From contig NZ_CP062182.1 in NCBI RefSeq assembly GCF_022700675.1, positions 1,922,001-1,986,000 on the forward strand: 64,000 bases of DNA, in the 5' to 3' direction. Both the position numbers and the translations under genes were made by a program. The notes beneath the pieces are model-generated. The model saw only the letters and a program-made list of their open reading frames with translations. It did not search any database and had not been told where the DNA came from. This document shows, piece after piece, positions 55,592-64,000 of the stretch. The stretch is from Acinetobacter sp. ASP199 (GTDB lineage Bacteria > Pseudomonadota > Gammaproteobacteria > Pseudomonadales > Moraxellaceae). Numbering within the stretch: position 1 is the stretch's first letter; each line of letters starts with the position of its first letter.

Positions 55592-57001
55592 ATGTCTTTC
55601 GATTTGATCATGAGTATAACCCCTGTTACTGAACTTCTCTCACCTGCTGGCTCACTGAAAAACATGCGCTATGCTTTTGCTTATGGTGCAGATGCAGTCT
55701 ATGCCGGCCAGCCGCGTTATAGCCTGCGTGTTCGTAATAATGAATTTGATCATGACAATCTGGCCATAGGTATTAAAGAAGCACATGATCTTGGCAAAAA
55801 ATTCTATGTGGTGGTGAATATCCAGCCACATAACTCCAAGCTGAAAAACTTTATCCGTGATCTTGAACCTGTAGTGGCGATGCAACCGGATGCACTGATC
55901 ATGTCTGATCCAGGCCTGATCATGCTGGTCCGTGAACATTTTCCACATATGGACATTCACCTGTCTGTACAAGCCAATGCGGTAAACTGGGCAACAGTAA
56001 AATTCTGGAAGAATATGGGACTTACTCGCGTGATTTTGTCACGTGAGCTGTCGATTGAAGAAATTGAAGAAATCAAACAGCAAGTACCAGATATGGAGAT
56101 TGAAGTCTTCGTGCATGGTGCGCTGTGCATGGCCTACTCCGGGCGCTGCATGCTGTCTGGTTATATGAATAGACGTGATGCCAACCAAGGTGCCTGCACT
56201 AATGCCTGTCGCTGGGAATACAAAGTTTTGGATGCCAAAGAAGATGTCACAGGTGATGTGATTCCAGTGAAAAGTCTGGATTCAGGCTGCTGCTCCAAAG
56301 ATATGGATGAAAGCCATAAAGTAGCGCAACACCAGTTTGACGAGCCGGTTCTACTGCAGCGTAACGATGAAGATATGTTTGCAGCTGAAGAAGATGAACA
56401 TGGCACCTATTTCATGAATTCCAAAGACCTTCGTGCAGTTCAGCATGTAGAACGCCTGACCAAAGTCGGTGTGCATTCACTGAAAATTGAAGGTCGGACG
56501 AAATCTTATTTCTACTGCGCGCGCACCGCACAGATCTATCGTAAAGCTATTGATGATGCACTGGCTGGTAAACCATTTGATCCATCTTTAATGACTCAGT
56601 TAGAAGGTCTGGCAAACCGTGGTTATACCGAAGGTTTCCTGCGCCGCCATGTACATAGTGAATATCAGAACTATGAAAATGGTTCTTCCAGTTTTGATCA
56701 TCAAATTTTCTGTGGTGAAGTGCTGGAACGCAATGGTGATTACATCAAGATTGATGTGAAAAACCGCTTTGTAGTCGGCGATTCACTGGAACTGATGACC
56801 ACAAAGGGCAACATTACTTTTACTTTGACTGAAATCAAAGACCGTAAAGGCAATCAGATTGAAGATGCCAAAGGTTCAGGTCATATCGTCGAAATTCCGA
56901 TTCCAGCAGATGTGGATATGAGTTATGCCCTGCTGATCCGTAACTTACCGACATCGACTGCTGATATTTCCGCATCTTCACTCGCTTATCAGGCAGGCTA
57001 A
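55592..57001 (+). CDS. trhP: tRNA hydroxylation protein TrhP (U32 family)
   Basis: A 469-residue YegQ-type protein. Very high similarity to E. coli YegQ: ELLSPAGSLKNMRYAFAYGADAVYAGQPRYSLRVRNNEF, with pieces such as GKKFYVVVNI, MSDPGLIMLVREHFP, VQANAVNWATVKFW, VFVHGALCMAYSGRC and GACTNACRWEY, whose cysteines can bind an iron-sulfur cluster. It carries out 5-hydroxylation of uridine 34 in tRNAs, using prephenate in E. coli. ATG 55610 (MSITPVT) is an alternative start; neither start has a strong ribosome site. The YfhL ferredoxin gene follows by 1 nt. Confidence 0.92.
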   Translation: MSFDLIMSITPVTELLSPAGSLKNMRYAFAYGADAVYAGQPRYSLRVRNNEFDHDNLAIGIKEAHDLGKKFYVVVNIQPHNSKLKNFIRDLEPVVAMQPDALIMSDPGLIMLVREHFPHMDIHLSVQANAVNWATVKFWKNMGLTRVILSRELSIEEIEEIKQQVPDMEIEVFVHGALCMAYSGRCMLSGYMNRRDANQGACTNACRWEYKVLDAKEDVTGDVIPVKSLDSGCCSKDMDESHKVAQHQFDEPVLLQRNDEDMFAAEEDEHGTYFMNSKDLRAVQHVERLTKVGVHSLKIEGRTKSYFYCARTAQIYRKAIDDALAGKPFDPSLMTQLEGLANRGYTEGFLRRHVHSEYQNYENGSSSFDHQIFCGEVLERNGDYIKIDVKNRFVVGDSLELMTTKGNITFTLTEIKDRKGNQIEDAKGSGHIVEIPIPADVDMSYALLIRNLPTSTADISASSLAYQAG

Positions 57002-57002
57002 A

Positions 57003-57257
57003 ATGGCACTCTTGATCACAGATAAATGCATCAACTGCGACATGTGTCTGCCTGAGTGTCCGAATGATGCCATTTATGAAGGCGACAAGATCTACGAAAT
57101 TGATGTCAATCGCTGTACGGAATGTGTCGGTTTTTATGATCATCAAACCTGCGTATCTGTGTGTCCAATTGAGTGCATTGTGCCTCATCCGGAACATGTG
57201 GAGACAAAAGAACAATTGATGGAGAAATTTAAGGGACTGAATTTATTCAGCTCTTAA
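57003..57257 (+). CDS. yfhL: YfhL-type 2[4Fe-4S] ferredoxin
   Basis: An 84-residue ferredoxin. Cluster motif 1 is CINCDMCLPECP (CxxCxxCxxxCP), and motif 2 is CTECVGFYDHQTCVSVCP, with the 8-residue insertion between the second and third cysteines typical of the AlvinFdx/YfhL subgroup. A short C-terminal helix follows. It begins 1 nt after the trhP stop, so it should be translated with it, and is the obvious electron donor or cluster partner for TrhP; that role is inferred from position. Confidence 0.92.
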   Translation: MALLITDKCINCDMCLPECPNDAIYEGDKIYEIDVNRCTECVGFYDHQTCVSVCPIECIVPHPEHVETKEQLMEKFKGLNLFSS

Positions 57258-57356
57258 ATAAAACTAAAAGGTGGCATGTTTTATGCTCATCAAAAGCACA
57301 ACCTTGGGGAAGGCATAATAATAATTAAAAACAAAAACAGCGCAGAGGAAAAGAAC

Positions 57357-57517
57357 AGCCAGAAGCAATTGGGGATGCTTTTGGCTGATCTAAAATAAAG
57401 GAACGCAAATATAAAAAAAGGAACTCTGGTGTTAGCGTCCGGAGTTCCTGTAAAAAGGAAATAAGAAAGAGAGTCGATTGATGTTCTAGCACCTGGGTTT
57501 TGGGGAACCCAGGTGCT
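57357..57517. other. Three strong hairpins in the yfhL-ahpF gap
   Basis: Within 160 bases are three near-perfect stems: AGCCAGAAGCA/TGCTTTTGGCT (57357-57386, 11 bp with one G-U), AGGAACTCTGG/CCGGAGTTCCT (57419-57449, 11 bp) and AGCACCTGGGTT/AACCCAGGTGCT (57488-57517, perfect 12 bp). The second, on minus, is followed by seven T and should be the ahpF terminator. The others are unexplained; a 3' UTR-derived small RNA is possible. Confidence 0.5.
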
Positions 57518-57525
57518 TTCCTTTA

Positions 57526-59091
57526 TTACTGACCCGAACGAATGATGTAATCAAATGCAGATAGGGATGCTTTCGCGCCTTCACCCGTTGCAATGATGAT
57601 CTGCTTGTAAGGTACTGTGGTACAGTCACCGGCAGCAAATACACCTTTCACATTGGTTTCGTTGCGGTCATTGATGACGATCTCGCCACGGTTGGAAAGT
57701 TCAACAGCAGTTTCTTTTAAGAAATCCGTGTTTGGTAACAAACCGATCTGTACAAAGATCCCTGCCAGTTCAACCGTATGTTCTTCATCAGTCGCGCGGT
57801 CTTTGTATTTAAGAGCCGTCACCTGTGAACCATCACCAACCACTTCTGTTGATAACGCATTCTTGATCACCGTGGTATTTGGCAAGCTGTTCAATTTGTC
57901 CTGCAGTACCTGATCCGCACGTAGCTTGGTATCAAATTCCACCAGGGTGACATGCTCAACAATACCAGCAAGGTCGATTGCAGCTTCTACACCCGAGTTA
58001 CCACCACCAATCACCGCAACACGTTTGCCTTTGAATAGTGGGCCGTCACAGTGTGGACAGTACGCAACACCACGGGTTTTATATTCCTGCTCACCTGGAA
58101 CATTCATCTCTCTCCAGCGTGCTCCAGTCGACAGAATCACGGTTTTTGATTCAAGTTTGGCACCATTTTCCAAGGTCACTTCAACCAGACCGTTGGCAGT
58201 TTCATCCGCACCTTTGATGTCAGATACACGTTGCAGGTTCATGATGTCGACACCGTATTCACGGACGTGTGCTTCCATCTCGGCAGCAAACTTAGGACCT
58301 TGAGTCTTTTGCACTGATGTGAAGTTCTCAATATCCATGGTATCCATGACCTGACCGCCCATGCGTTCAGCCACGATCCCGGTACGGATGCCTTTACGTG
58401 CTGCATAGATGGCAGAGGTATTCCCCGCAGGACCACCACCGACAATCAGTACATCAAATGCTTCTTTGGCATTCAGCTTTTCCGCATCTTTGGCAGCAGA
58501 GTCGGTATCCAGTTTCGCCACGATTTCTTCCAAAGTCATACGACCCTGACCGATGTGTTCATTGTCCTGGAACACCATTGGTACCGCCATGATTTTACGT
58601 TCTTCCACTTCTTCCTGGAAGAAAGCACCATCGATCATGGTTGCTGTTGTGCCTGGATTATAGATCGCAATCAGGTTGAGTGCCTGAACCACATCCGGAC
58701 AGTTATGACAGCTTAAAGAGACAAACACATCAAAGTCAGACTTGATTCCTAGACCTTTGATCGACTCAAGAACTTCATTCGATACTTTCGGTGCATAACC
58801 CGAAGTTTGCAGCAATGCCAGAATCAGCGAAGTGAACTCATGACCCATTGGCAGACCTGCGAAGTACACACGTGGTTCTTCACCGGCTTTTGCCACACCA
58901 AAGCTTGGTGCACGTTTGTTGGTACCATCAAAACGGGCAGTCACCAAATCAGACAGTGCAGCGATTTCCTCTACAAGTTCTTTGATTTTTGCAGATTTAT
59001 CCGAAGCATCTATCGTTGCAACCAGTTCGATTGGACCTTCAAGGCGTTCTAAAAGGGTTTTTAACTGAGCTGTTGTATTTTGATCTAACAT
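57526..59091 (-). CDS. ahpF: Alkyl hydroperoxide reductase subunit F
   Basis: A 521-residue flavoprotein disulfide reductase. The ATG at 59091 ([14 protein letters not shown]) has GGAG 9 nt upstream. The N-terminal double-thioredoxin domain (about 1-200) contains the CHNC active disulfide (SCHNCPDVV). The thioredoxin-reductase-like part has FAD motif [19 protein letters not shown], the redox-active CPHC ([13 protein letters not shown]) and NAD motif [17 protein letters not shown]. It takes electrons from NADH and reduces AhpC, the peroxidase, which is not next to it. Regulation by OxyR is likely but not shown. Confidence 0.95.
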   Translation of the reverse strand: MLDQNTTAQLKTLLERLEGPIELVATIDASDKSAKIKELVEEIAALSDLVTARFDGTNKRAPSFGVAKAGEEPRVYFAGLPMGHEFTSLILALLQTSGYAPKVSNEVLESIKGLGIKSDFDVFVSLSCHNCPDVVQALNLIAIYNPGTTATMIDGAFFQEEVEERKIMAVPMVFQDNEHIGQGRMTLEEIVAKLDTDSAAKDAEKLNAKEAFDVLIVGGGPAGNTSAIYAARKGIRTGIVAERMGGQVMDTMDIENFTSVQKTQGPKFAAEMEAHVREYGVDIMNLQRVSDIKGADETANGLVEVTLENGAKLESKTVILSTGARWREMNVPGEQEYKTRGVAYCPHCDGPLFKGKRVAVIGGGNSGVEAAIDLAGIVEHVTLVEFDTKLRADQVLQDKLNSLPNTTVIKNALSTEVVGDGSQVTALKYKDRATDEEHTVELAGIFVQIGLLPNTDFLKETAVELSNRGEIVINDRNETNVKGVFAAGDCTTVPYKQIIIATGEGAKASLSAFDYIIRSGQ

Positions 59092-59241
59092 AGCTAACGT
59101 CTCCAAAGGAGTAAATATTTATTCGATGAAAGAATAATAGGATAAATCAAAATACAGGTAAAACAGTTTGTTTTTATACAAATGATCGTTTTTTTAGATT
59201 ATTGAGCTATTTTCAATATAATTTCAATAAATTGACGTATC

Positions 59242-59259
59242 GCTATTTCATTAAATAGC
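59242..59259. promoter_or_regulatory. Palindrome upstream of ahpF
   Basis: GCTATTT-CATT-AAATAGC is a perfect 7-bp inverted repeat about 150 nt upstream of ahpF. CTAT and ATAG are parts of the OxyR consensus, but here the spacing is 8 not 7, so this is only a candidate. Confidence 0.3.
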
Positions 59260-59298
59260 TTTGTTTCACCCACTTCGCGCAACAAAGATAAATCCATG

Positions 59299-59325
59299 AA
59301 AAAAGCTCCATGACTGGAGCTTGAT
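59299..59325 (-). terminator. Terminator of the TelA locus
   Basis: AAGCTCCA-TGAC-TGGAGCTT with a T-run on the minus strand, just after the last gene (59330). Confidence 0.85.
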
Positions 59326-59329
59326 CGGT

Positions 59330-60250
59330 TTAATGCAACCGCTGTTCAATCCGCAATGAACGTTTTTTAATGGCATTGGCCAATGCAAAGAACATCAAAC
59401 TCATCACCACAGATACAGCCACTATAATACTGATGACCACCTGAACAATATCGGTCAACTGATTGGCTTGTTGTACCTGAGTACTGACCGATTCAGCTGC
59501 CGGAGTCATGGTCTTGCCATAGACTTGCTGTTGCATGGTCCACAACTGCTCCGCCTTGAAACCATATTGCTCAAATTGTCTGTCGCTTTTCTCTGCTTCA
59601 ATCAGTCGCAGAACATGCGGTCGGGCTGCTGATAAATCGGCTGGTTCATGCAATAAAGCGGTCTGGGCGAGCAAATAAGATTTCACCGGTGCTTTAACAT
59701 CTTCCGCATCCGTTAAATAACGGGCAATATCACTGTCATTAATATTGCTGTCGTAATACACCGCCTTTTGATATGCATCATCATGATCACCATTCAGGTC
59801 ATGCTGCCAATAGCTCAGTCCACCCCAGATCAGGATAAAAGCAATCAGCCAGCCTACAAATTTCATCACAAAGGACTGAAAGCGAACATAGAAATAACGG
59901 ATTTTTTTCAGGAAGTGTACGACAAAGAATGCACCGATGAAGGAAGCAAACAATTTCAAAATCAGCCAGCCAAACCAGCTTAATAGGCTAAAGAAATAGT
60001 CTGGACTATCACCAATACTGGCTAAATTGGCATCGACACTGACCGGTAGATGCAATTGCTGCACTTCGGTACTGAGTCCGAAGAACCCATAGACCAGTTC
60101 CTGATGTAGAAACAGGCCAATCAAGGATGCAATAGCAACGGTGGTAGTCGTTACACCAAGTAAAGTCAGACGGTTCTGACGCTTTTTTAGTGCAACGACG
60201 CCCTGCTCAATCTCGCGAGGATTTACAGCATACTCATCTAATGGTGGCAA
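59330..60250 (-). CDS. Integral membrane protein of the TelA locus
   Basis: A 306-residue protein. The start is a TTG at 60250 with a perfect AGGAG 6 nt upstream. Four hydrophobic segments are visible at about 30-47, 88-112, 128-148 and 268-292. A basic N-terminal stretch (LKKRQNRL) precedes the first, and about 120 residues between helices 3 and 4 form a soluble domain (DAYQKAVYYDSNINDSDIARY, rich in acidic residues). The domain is not one I recognise. It is the third gene of an apparent operon with telA and a TelA-like gene, 40 nt downstream of telA, so it is likely their membrane partner. Confidence 0.72.
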   Translation of the reverse strand: MPPLDEYAVNPREIEQGVVALKKRQNRLTLLGVTTTTVAIASLIGLFLHQELVYGFFGLSTEVQQLHLPVSVDANLASIGDSPDYFFSLLSWFGWLILKLFASFIGAFFVVHFLKKIRYFYVRFQSFVMKFVGWLIAFILIWGGLSYWQHDLNGDHDDAYQKAVYYDSNINDSDIARYLTDAEDVKAPVKSYLLAQTALLHEPADLSAARPHVLRLIEAEKSDRQFEQYGFKAEQLWTMQQQVYGKTMTPAAESVSTQVQQANQLTDIVQVVISIIVAVSVVMSLMFFALANAIKKRSLRIEQRLH

Positions 60251-60290
60251 ACCTGACTCCTCTAATAGATCCGGGGACAGGTCTTAAAGA

Positions 60291-61418
60291 TTATTCCGAC
60301 CTGTCTGCACTCGATTCGATGACCAGATAATTCAGATTATCTTGCAAAGCTTTTAAACGTGCTGTTGCCTCAGTGCGTTTCTGCATGCCTTCTTTCTGAA
60401 TCTGAATCACATCATTAACTGTATTAATAAGGGTATTCTGGACATGTTCAAGTGTTTCTATGTCAATGACTGAACGCTGGTTGGCACGAGCCGTGTCGAT
60501 GGAGTTCTGATGCAACAGATCAGCATTACGGCGCAGTAACTCATTGGTCGCATCATCAATACTGTTGGCAAGTTGAACACTGTTCTTTTGTTCATGCAGA
60601 GAAATCGCCAGGCTGATCTGGTTTTTCCAGGCTGGTAAGGTAATATTTTTAATGGCATAGAACTTGTCGACCAGCATCAGATTATTGGACTGAATAATGC
60701 GAATCATAGGCAAGGTCTGCATCGCGGATTGCTGTAATACCTGCAAATCACTGATCCGCTTTTCCAGATTATTGGCCAGATGATTCAGATCATAAATTTT
60801 CTGCGTGGTGGTCTGATCTTGGGGTAATGCTGTCAGCGCAGCAATATCCTGCTGTAATTCATGTTCACGGATACGCCCTGCCGCAATATGAATACCCAGC
60901 TGTTTGTATTCATCCTGCACGCCATCAAACATTTTATCTAAAGTCGATACGCGTGCTTTCAGGCCAGATTGAGAAGTCTCAATTTCTTTGACCAGTACAT
61001 CAATCTGTTCTTTGGTGGTATTAAAATGGCTATCAAAGTTCTGTTTAGCACCTTTGAACTTGTTAAGCAGATTACCAAAGAAACCTGAGGTTTTGTTTTT
61101 ACTTAGAATACTGGAGGCATTCAGTTGCTGTGCCACCTGAACCACCTGATTCAGTTTCTGGCCGGTTGTATCTAGGTCTCGGTTCTGAACCAGATTGAGT
61201 AGTTCATCAGTATAGGTCGCAGTTTTACTGGCAATATTCTTGCCGTATTCTGCCACGGCATTATGACTCATTTCCTGCAATTCCTTGCGCACTGCCAGTA
61301 CTTCCTGAAAATCCTCAGGCTGCAAGCCCAATTCCTTCAGGTCCATTTGCTGAAATTTCTGTTCAGCAATTTCATTCTCTTTTTTGACAGGCAGATTCAC
61401 AGTATCAGGATTGGTCAT
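60291..61418 (-). CDS. telA: TelA/KlaA-family toxic anion resistance protein
   Basis: A 375-residue, largely helical cytoplasmic protein of the TelA family. AAGGTG precedes the ATG. Typical features are the long coiled-coil region (about 100-300), with FFGNLLNKFKGAKQNFDSHF, and the C-terminal half with LPMIRIIQSNNLMLVDKFYAIKNITLPAWKNQI. The family is linked to tellurite and antimicrobial resistance on plasmids and to cell-envelope stress in chromosomes; the molecular role is unsettled. It overlaps no neighbour but lies 16 nt from a TelA-like upstream gene. Confidence 0.9.
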   Translation of the reverse strand: MTNPDTVNLPVKKENEIAEQKFQQMDLKELGLQPEDFQEVLAVRKELQEMSHNAVAEYGKNIASKTATYTDELLNLVQNRDLDTTGQKLNQVVQVAQQLNASSILSKNKTSGFFGNLLNKFKGAKQNFDSHFNTTKEQIDVLVKEIETSQSGLKARVSTLDKMFDGVQDEYKQLGIHIAAGRIREHELQQDIAALTALPQDQTTTQKIYDLNHLANNLEKRISDLQVLQQSAMQTLPMIRIIQSNNLMLVDKFYAIKNITLPAWKNQISLAISLHEQKNSVQLANSIDDATNELLRRNADLLHQNSIDTARANQRSVIDIETLEHVQNTLINTVNDVIQIQKEGMQKRTEATARLKALQDNLNYLVIESSADRSE

Positions 61419-61434
61419 AGTTCACCTTATCTTG

Positions 61435-62226
61435 TTATATTTTCGAGGGTTTCTCGAGCGATTTTCTTAACGTTTTAATTAGCTTTTCCCGACTATTATC
61501 AAGTTTTTCCAGATCACTTGTCGAGTGTTTACTGTTGCTTTGTTTGACATGATATTGCCAGGCAGGAATCAGTACCTGCTGTGCTTCCTTAAACCGGTCC
61601 AGCAGGCTAAAGGAAAGCTGTTGAGACAGCTGCATCTGAGTAATGGCAATATCATTACTGGCTTGCAGGGTTTTTAAAGTATGAATTTTCTTGGATAGAC
61701 GTTCTGAGAAATTATCCAGTGGATGCTGGTTTTTTACAAACTGCGGATATTCCCGCAGGAATTCTTCTGCAGCCAGAATATATTTGGCCATCTGTTCACG
61801 TAACCCGGTCAGCTGTTGAAAACGTGACTGGGATTTCTGAATTTCAATCTGTAGTTTACGGCTGAGATGACTGGCCTGATCCAGCAAGCGATCCAGATTT
61901 TTATAATACTCAACCTGACTGGAGCCATAATCCAGATCAATTCCCAGCCATTTTTGCAAGGCATTGAACTTACGCTGCTTCAGATATTTCCTGGAATCTG
62001 CCAGCGCCTGAATAATCTTCTCAATGGTCTGACTGAGCTGTTGCGTGAGTTGTGGATCAACCCCATTTAAAAGGACTGCCTGGGCCTGAATCAGCTGATC
62101 GGCATAGTGATTCAACCTGTACTGATCGCTGAGCAAAGGGACAAGCTCATTACGCTTGATGCTTAAAATCTCACTCGGATCTGCTGCAATATCCTGGATC
62201 GGGATCAAAACATCTATTTGTGACAT
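61435..62226 (-). CDS. Diverged TelA-like protein
   Basis: A 263-residue helical protein with AAGGG before the ATG. It aligns to the core of the TelA protein next door: RLSKKIHTLKTLQAS corresponds to NLEKRISDLQVLQQS, LLDRFKEAQQVLIPAW to LVDKFYAIKNITLPAW, and EIQKSQSRFQQL to EIETSQSGLKAR. N-terminal residues 1-60 are unlike TelA. It is the first gene of the telA operon, so a diverged duplicate acting as a partner of TelA is likely. Nothing more specific can be said. Confidence 0.7.
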   Translation of the reverse strand: MSQIDVLIPIQDIAADPSEILSIKRNELVPLLSDQYRLNHYADQLIQAQAVLLNGVDPQLTQQLSQTIEKIIQALADSRKYLKQRKFNALQKWLGIDLDYGSSQVEYYKNLDRLLDQASHLSRKLQIEIQKSQSRFQQLTGLREQMAKYILAAEEFLREYPQFVKNQHPLDNFSERLSKKIHTLKTLQASNDIAITQMQLSQQLSFSLLDRFKEAQQVLIPAWQYHVKQSNSKHSTSDLEKLDNSREKLIKTLRKSLEKPSKI

Positions 62227-62401
62227 AACCCTTTAAACTCAGTTGAACCGATTTTTATAGTACGTGTTTTACTTCAACATAACATGTAGCATTTTGCAAA
62301 GGAATGCCTTTAAGTCATAGAATTTTTCATATTAATTTGAAGATATTGTTGGATTTAAGCTTGAGTTATCTTAATAGAATTACAAAACATCAAAACCAAA
62401 T

Positions 62402-62430
62402 AGAAAAACCCCTTGATATGGGGCTTTTCT
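62402..62430 (-). terminator. rnk terminator
   Basis: AGAAAAACCCC and GGGGCTTTTCT arms, with T on the minus strand, 25 nt after the rnk stop. Confidence 0.75.
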
Positions 62431-62454
62431 ATTATGCAAGAGATCAGAACGACT

Positions 62455-62853
62455 TTATAAATAGTCCCCTTCACGTTCTGGCTGATACAACACCTTTTCT
62501 ATTTTGACTTTCATTATTTCACCGTCCGGTTGCGGCCATTCAATCGTTTGCCCTTCAGCCAACCCGAGAATCGCGGCACCAACAGGCGCTACAATATTCA
62601 GCTGTCCTGGCTCGCCCTTAAATTCATGCGGATAGACCAGCATAATCTCTTTGGTCTGATTAGCAATGGTGACCAAGGCGCGTGCATGCATGGTAACTAT
62701 ATTGGCAGGAATATCTTGGGGTTTAACCACCTCTGCCCGTGCCAGCTCATCCTCTAGCTGCTGCATGGTTGGAGTCAGTTTGGGTTGATTCTCAAGCATA
62801 GTCTCCAGACGGTTTAGATCCTGTTCCGACAAAATAAGCTTGGTTTTTTGCAT
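62455..62853 (-). CDS. rnk: Regulator of nucleoside diphosphate kinase (GreA/B-like)
   Basis: A 132-residue protein. The ATG at 62853 (MQKTKLILSEQDLNRLETM) has AGGAGAG upstream and matches the family's start. An N-terminal short coiled-coil region (about 1-50) and a C-terminal FKBP-like domain (about 60-132; VYPHEFKGEPGQLNIVAPVGAAILGLAEGQ) make up Rnk, a member of the GreA/GreB family that binds RNA polymerase. Rnk competes with GreB and DksA in E. coli and affects nucleoside diphosphate kinase levels. It is transcribed alone. Confidence 0.9.
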   Translation of the reverse strand: MQKTKLILSEQDLNRLETMLENQPKLTPTMQQLEDELARAEVVKPQDIPANIVTMHARALVTIANQTKEIMLVYPHEFKGEPGQLNIVAPVGAAILGLAEGQTIEWPQPDGEIMKVKIEKVLYQPEREGDYL

Positions 62854-62975
62854 GCACTCTCTCCTGATCGGGCAATTCAATGAATCTTCATAAATAGATT
62901 AAAATTAAATTCTTGATTTAAAAAATATTTGCAATATATTTAAAACTATAACAACGAAATAAAAAGAAGAATAAG

Positions 62976-63479
62976 ATGGCGGTTGCACAATCTACCTCAA
63001 CATACAGTATCACGGATTTCATGCAAGGTCTGCGTGTTCAGCTGCATCATCCGGATTCTGAACGTACCTTTTATGTCAGTCAGACATTACAGACGATTAA
63101 CTTTGATAATACTCCAGAAAGTTTGCATCGTCTTGGTCAGTTTTTTCAGGCATTTAAGAAACATTTAGGAACTTTGGCAAGTGACTTTCACAAGACCGTT
63201 CAAAAACTGAATACTGTACTCTTGATCACCAGTCAGGTCGGCTATTTTATCAGTTCTGAATTGGGCTGTAGCGAACATTGGCTGAGTCTTGAAGAACTCA
63301 AAATGATGTCTTTAACGCCAGGTACCGAATTTGCCAGTTCGCAATATTATTATGGCATTGAGCTTCATGGACAGATCATGTTTCCAATGGATTATGTACT
63401 CAAGCATTTTTCAAATATGGAAACGGAGACCAGTATCAGTGAAGACGTTCAGCGCTTTATTTTTAATTACCGATATTAG
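62976..63479 (+). CDS. Hypothetical protein, 167 residues
   Basis: A frame with AAGAAGAA before the ATG. It encodes a soluble protein without signal peptide or membrane helix. Features are FMQGLRVQLHHPDSERTFYV, a middle helical part (QFFQAFKKHLGTLASDFHKTV), and a C-terminal acid end (SISEDVQRFIFNYRY). No domain was recognised. It lies alone between rnk (divergent) and glyA (convergent), with an intrinsic terminator before glyA. Confidence 0.65.
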   Translation: MAVAQSTSTYSITDFMQGLRVQLHHPDSERTFYVSQTLQTINFDNTPESLHRLGQFFQAFKKHLGTLASDFHKTVQKLNTVLLITSQVGYFISSELGCSEHWLSLEELKMMSLTPGTEFASSQYYYGIELHGQIMFPMDYVLKHFSNMETETSISEDVQRFIFNYRY

Positions 63480-63621
63480 CAAGCCATAGATCAATATGAT
63501 TACTCTACAGTATTCCGGCTTTAAAGAACGATTTGTTAAAGCAGAATTCCTGATTTTCCTGATAACGATTGATGGTTAAGTTACTAAGCTATTTCATGTA
63601 TTGAATTGAAAATTCAAGGAT

Positions 63622-63654
63622 AAAAAAAACTCCCATATCGGGAGCTTTTTTCTG
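63622..63654 (-). terminator. glyA terminator
   Basis: AAAAAAACTCCC-ATATC-GGGAGCTTTTTT, just after the glyA stop. Confidence 0.85.
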
Positions 63655-63666
63655 CTTCAGCTAAAA

Positions 63667-64000
63667 TTATTTAGCATATACAGGGAATTTTGCACATACA
63701 GCTGCAACTTTTTCTTTAACCGCAGCGATCACAGCTTCGTCACCTTTGCTGTCCAGGATGTCAGCGATCCAGCCAGCAAGTTCACGTACTTCTGCTTCAC
63801 CAAAACCACGCGTAGTTACTGCTGGTGTACCAATACGGATACCAGAAGTTACGAATGGAGAACGTGGGTCATTTGGTACAGAGTTTTTGTTCACAGTGAT
63901 GTGAGCAGCACCTAACCAAGCATCAGCGTCTTTACCTGTGATATCGCCTTGTTTGATTAAAGACAACAAGAACAGGTGGTTTTTCGTACCACCAGAAACA
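63667..64000 (-). CDS. glyA: Serine hydroxymethyltransferase, C-terminal part
   Basis: Only the last 110 or so residues are in the window; the gene continues beyond the right edge. The visible part has [34 protein letters not shown] residues and [25 protein letters not shown], the classic SHMT C-terminal domain with the substrate-binding Arg in GIRIGTPA. It converts serine and tetrahydrofolate to glycine and methylene-tetrahydrofolate. It ends at a TAA at 63667-63669, followed by a terminator. Confidence 0.95.
   Translation of the reverse strand, partial: VSGGTKNHLFLLSLIKQGDITGKDADAWLGAAHITVNKNSVPNDPRSPFVTSGIRIGTPAVTTRGFGEAEVRELAGWIADILDSKGDEAVIAAVKEKVAAVCAKFPVYAK

Noticed and set aside
62304..62507. 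67-codon plus-strand frame between the TelA locus and rnk
   Set aside because: It overlaps the rnk terminator and the rnk 3' end on the other strand, and the AAGGA lies directly against the ATG, too close to work. No family signature.

Overview
The window looks like an ordinary stretch of chromosome from an Acinetobacter species (Moraxellaceae). The evidence is the low GC content, a fused tyrA-aroA gene (prephenate dehydrogenase joined to EPSP synthase), the hisZ-purA pair, the alaS-lysC-csrA block with a tailed 84-residue CsrA, mrcB followed by an LpoP-type TPR lipoprotein, and an isolated GspE/PulE ATPase. I see no prophage, insertion sequence, CRISPR array, rRNA or tRNA gene. Almost every gene is a core metabolic or housekeeping gene, and most convergent gene pairs are separated by a clear intrinsic terminator.

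Layout. 1-9 kb: partial membrane acyltransferase, M23 lipoprotein, a tiny poly-Q basic protein, a DEDD exonuclease, rluE, a secreted 5-hydroxyisourate hydrolase, a membrane protein with an early nonsense codon, a PaaI thioesterase, an M61 peptidase and dacC. 9-18 kb: ndh, slyD, two M48 lipoprotein genes (the second a double-frameshift pseudogene), purA, hisZ, a lipoprotein, a small coiled-coil membrane protein and a GAPDH/Epd-type dehydrogenase. 18-31 kb: alaS-lysC-csrA, rnhB, two related small cysteine-containing exported proteins flanking cytochrome b561, an adenine-deaminase-type enzyme with an NCS2 purine permease, an AT-rich gene-poor stretch of about 1 kb, yaaA and an alpha/beta hydrolase. 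31-41 kb: the aromatic amino acid operon pheA-hisC-tyrA/aroA, a DJ-1/PfpI protein, an acyl-CoA dehydrogenase, dctA (start disturbed) and ybiB. 41-52 kb: nadK-yeaC, mrcB-lpoP, a Nudix-ThiE fusion, a Fur-box-controlled hemP, a YgiW-QseB-QseC-like stress module, the GspE-like ATPase and an MgtC/DUF4010 protein. 52-64 kb: trmO, fpr, a CDF cation transporter with its divergent CadR/PbrR-like MerR regulator, trhP-yfhL, ahpF, a three-gene TelA locus, rnk, an unknown protein and the 3' part of glyA.

How the genes work together. pheA, hisC and tyrA-aroA take shikimate-pathway intermediates to phenylalanine and tyrosine. The purine permease and deaminase form a salvage pair. mrcB and lpoP are a peptidoglycan synthase and its probable outer-membrane activator. 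The MerR/CDF pair shares one textbook MerR promoter with a 19-bp spacer. trhP and yfhL probably supply tRNA wobble-uridine hydroxylation and its iron-sulfur electron carrier.

Least explained: the TelA locus, where a TelA, a diverged TelA-like partner and a four-helix membrane protein are lined up in one apparent operon; a terminator-like hairpin in the hisZ-purA leader; strong hairpins in the ahpF 3' region; a 13-bp hairpin in the M61/dacC divergent promoter region; and a cluster of homopolymer-associated frame lesions (M48 paralogue, dctA) plus an in-frame amber codon. No single locus can be shown from sequence alone to be a wholly new system; the TelA trio is the best candidate.
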